Shown: positions 63,967 through 64,000 of the stretch, in pieces | How the letters are laid out: each line of letters starts with the position of its first letter | Position numbering within the stretch: position 1 is the stretch's first letter | Assembly: GCA_965242785.1 (NCBI GenBank) | Contig: CBDETA010000004.1 | Location: 558,001-622,000 of the forward strand | Length of the DNA: 64,000 nucleotides | Reading direction: 5' to 3' | From: Maricaulis sp965242785 | Lineage (GTDB): Bacteria > Pseudomonadota > Alphaproteobacteria > Caulobacterales > Maricaulaceae | The notes under the pieces: generated by a model | Database searches by the model: none | What the model was told of the DNA's origin: nothing | Seen by the model: the letters and a program-made list of their open reading frames with translations, nothing else | Made by a program: the position numbers and the translations under genes

Positions 63967-64000
63967 CTATTCGCTGAGCCCCCACGCATCCTGGAGCCGG
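63967..64000 (-). CDS. C-terminal fragment of a gene entering from the right
   Basis: Reading the minus strand from the window edge gives R-L-Q-D-A-W-G-L-S-E followed by TAG at 63967-63969. It is only 10 codons, so it is supported mainly by gene-dense context and its position after a hairpin. No product can be assigned. Confidence 0.3.
   Translation of the reverse strand, partial: RLQDAWGLSE

Noticed and set aside
1..64000. CRISPR arrays, insertion sequences, toxin-antitoxin pairs, restriction or defence genes
   Set aside because: Looked for on both strands. I found no regularly spaced repeats, transposase motifs or recognisable defence proteins.

Overview
The window is GC-rich alphaproteobacterial chromosome, most likely from the Caulobacterales/Maricaulales side of the class (Maricaulis-like). 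The pointers are the gene order ppsR | candidate origin | hemE-hemH-hemJ-rho-mnmE-mnmG-rsmG-parA-parB-holA-lptE-leuS, NtrZ-like and CenR-like proteins, CtrA-type TTAA-N7-TTAA boxes and a very large NAD-glutamate dehydrogenase. The species call is inference. Almost every gene is a housekeeping gene. I see no prophage, insertion sequence, integrase or CRISPR array.

Layout. 1-8.5 kb: a cut gene end, a WYL regulator, glyoxalase I, a membrane protein, an AraC-alkyltransferase fusion, DUF2244, nth, an ATP-grasp protein, a PfkB-family adenosine kinase and a GGDEF-EAL protein. 8.5-12.6 kb: hslV and hslU, kept apart by a secreted protein, about 1 kb of palindromic non-coding DNA and a VOC protein. 12.6-19.4 kb: smr-mltA-tim44 divergent from secB, then dnaQ-coaE-aroE-maf-ppsR reading away from the origin. 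19.38-19.84 kb: AT-rich candidate oriC. 19.8-34.9 kb: haem genes, rho, a small block of redox and hydrolase genes, then the mnmE-mnmG-rsmG-parA-parB run carrying three perfect parS sites. 33.4-38 kb: holA, lptE, leuS and a DUF3576 lipoprotein in one reverse operon. 38-51 kb: porin, ntrZ, a ThiE/TenI protein, a YggS protein, an L,D-transpeptidase, a CenR-like regulator, DUF922, xthA, lolA, ftsK and ubiH. 51-54.7 kb: DsrE, an oxidoreductase, DUF971, Trm112, a YbbN thioredoxin and a trans-editing protein. 54.8-58.5 kb: tRNA-Gly, a 51-residue ORF, an XRE and a LysR regulator, and a three-gene unit under a perfect CtrA box. 59-64 kb: gdhZ.

How it fits together. Replication start (candidate oriC), segregation (ParA, ParB, parS), polymerase subunits (DnaQ, HolA), terminus handling (FtsK) and cell-cycle regulator boxes lie within 50 kb, as is usual around alphaproteobacterial origins. 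Envelope genes (MltA, LptE, LolA, L,D-transpeptidase, porin, CenR-like regulator) are interspersed.

The least expected signals are non-coding. Two intergenic regions (58.66-58.82 kb on + and 45.30-45.44 kb on -) each encode three successive hairpins with C-rich, anti-Shine-Dalgarno-like loops, the last on a perfect 13-bp stem. They look like two members of one small-RNA class. Also notable are a parS-like site 19 kb on the other side of the origin, a cysteine-less isochorismatase-like protein in the CtrA-box operon, and a structured palindromic region between hslV and hslU.
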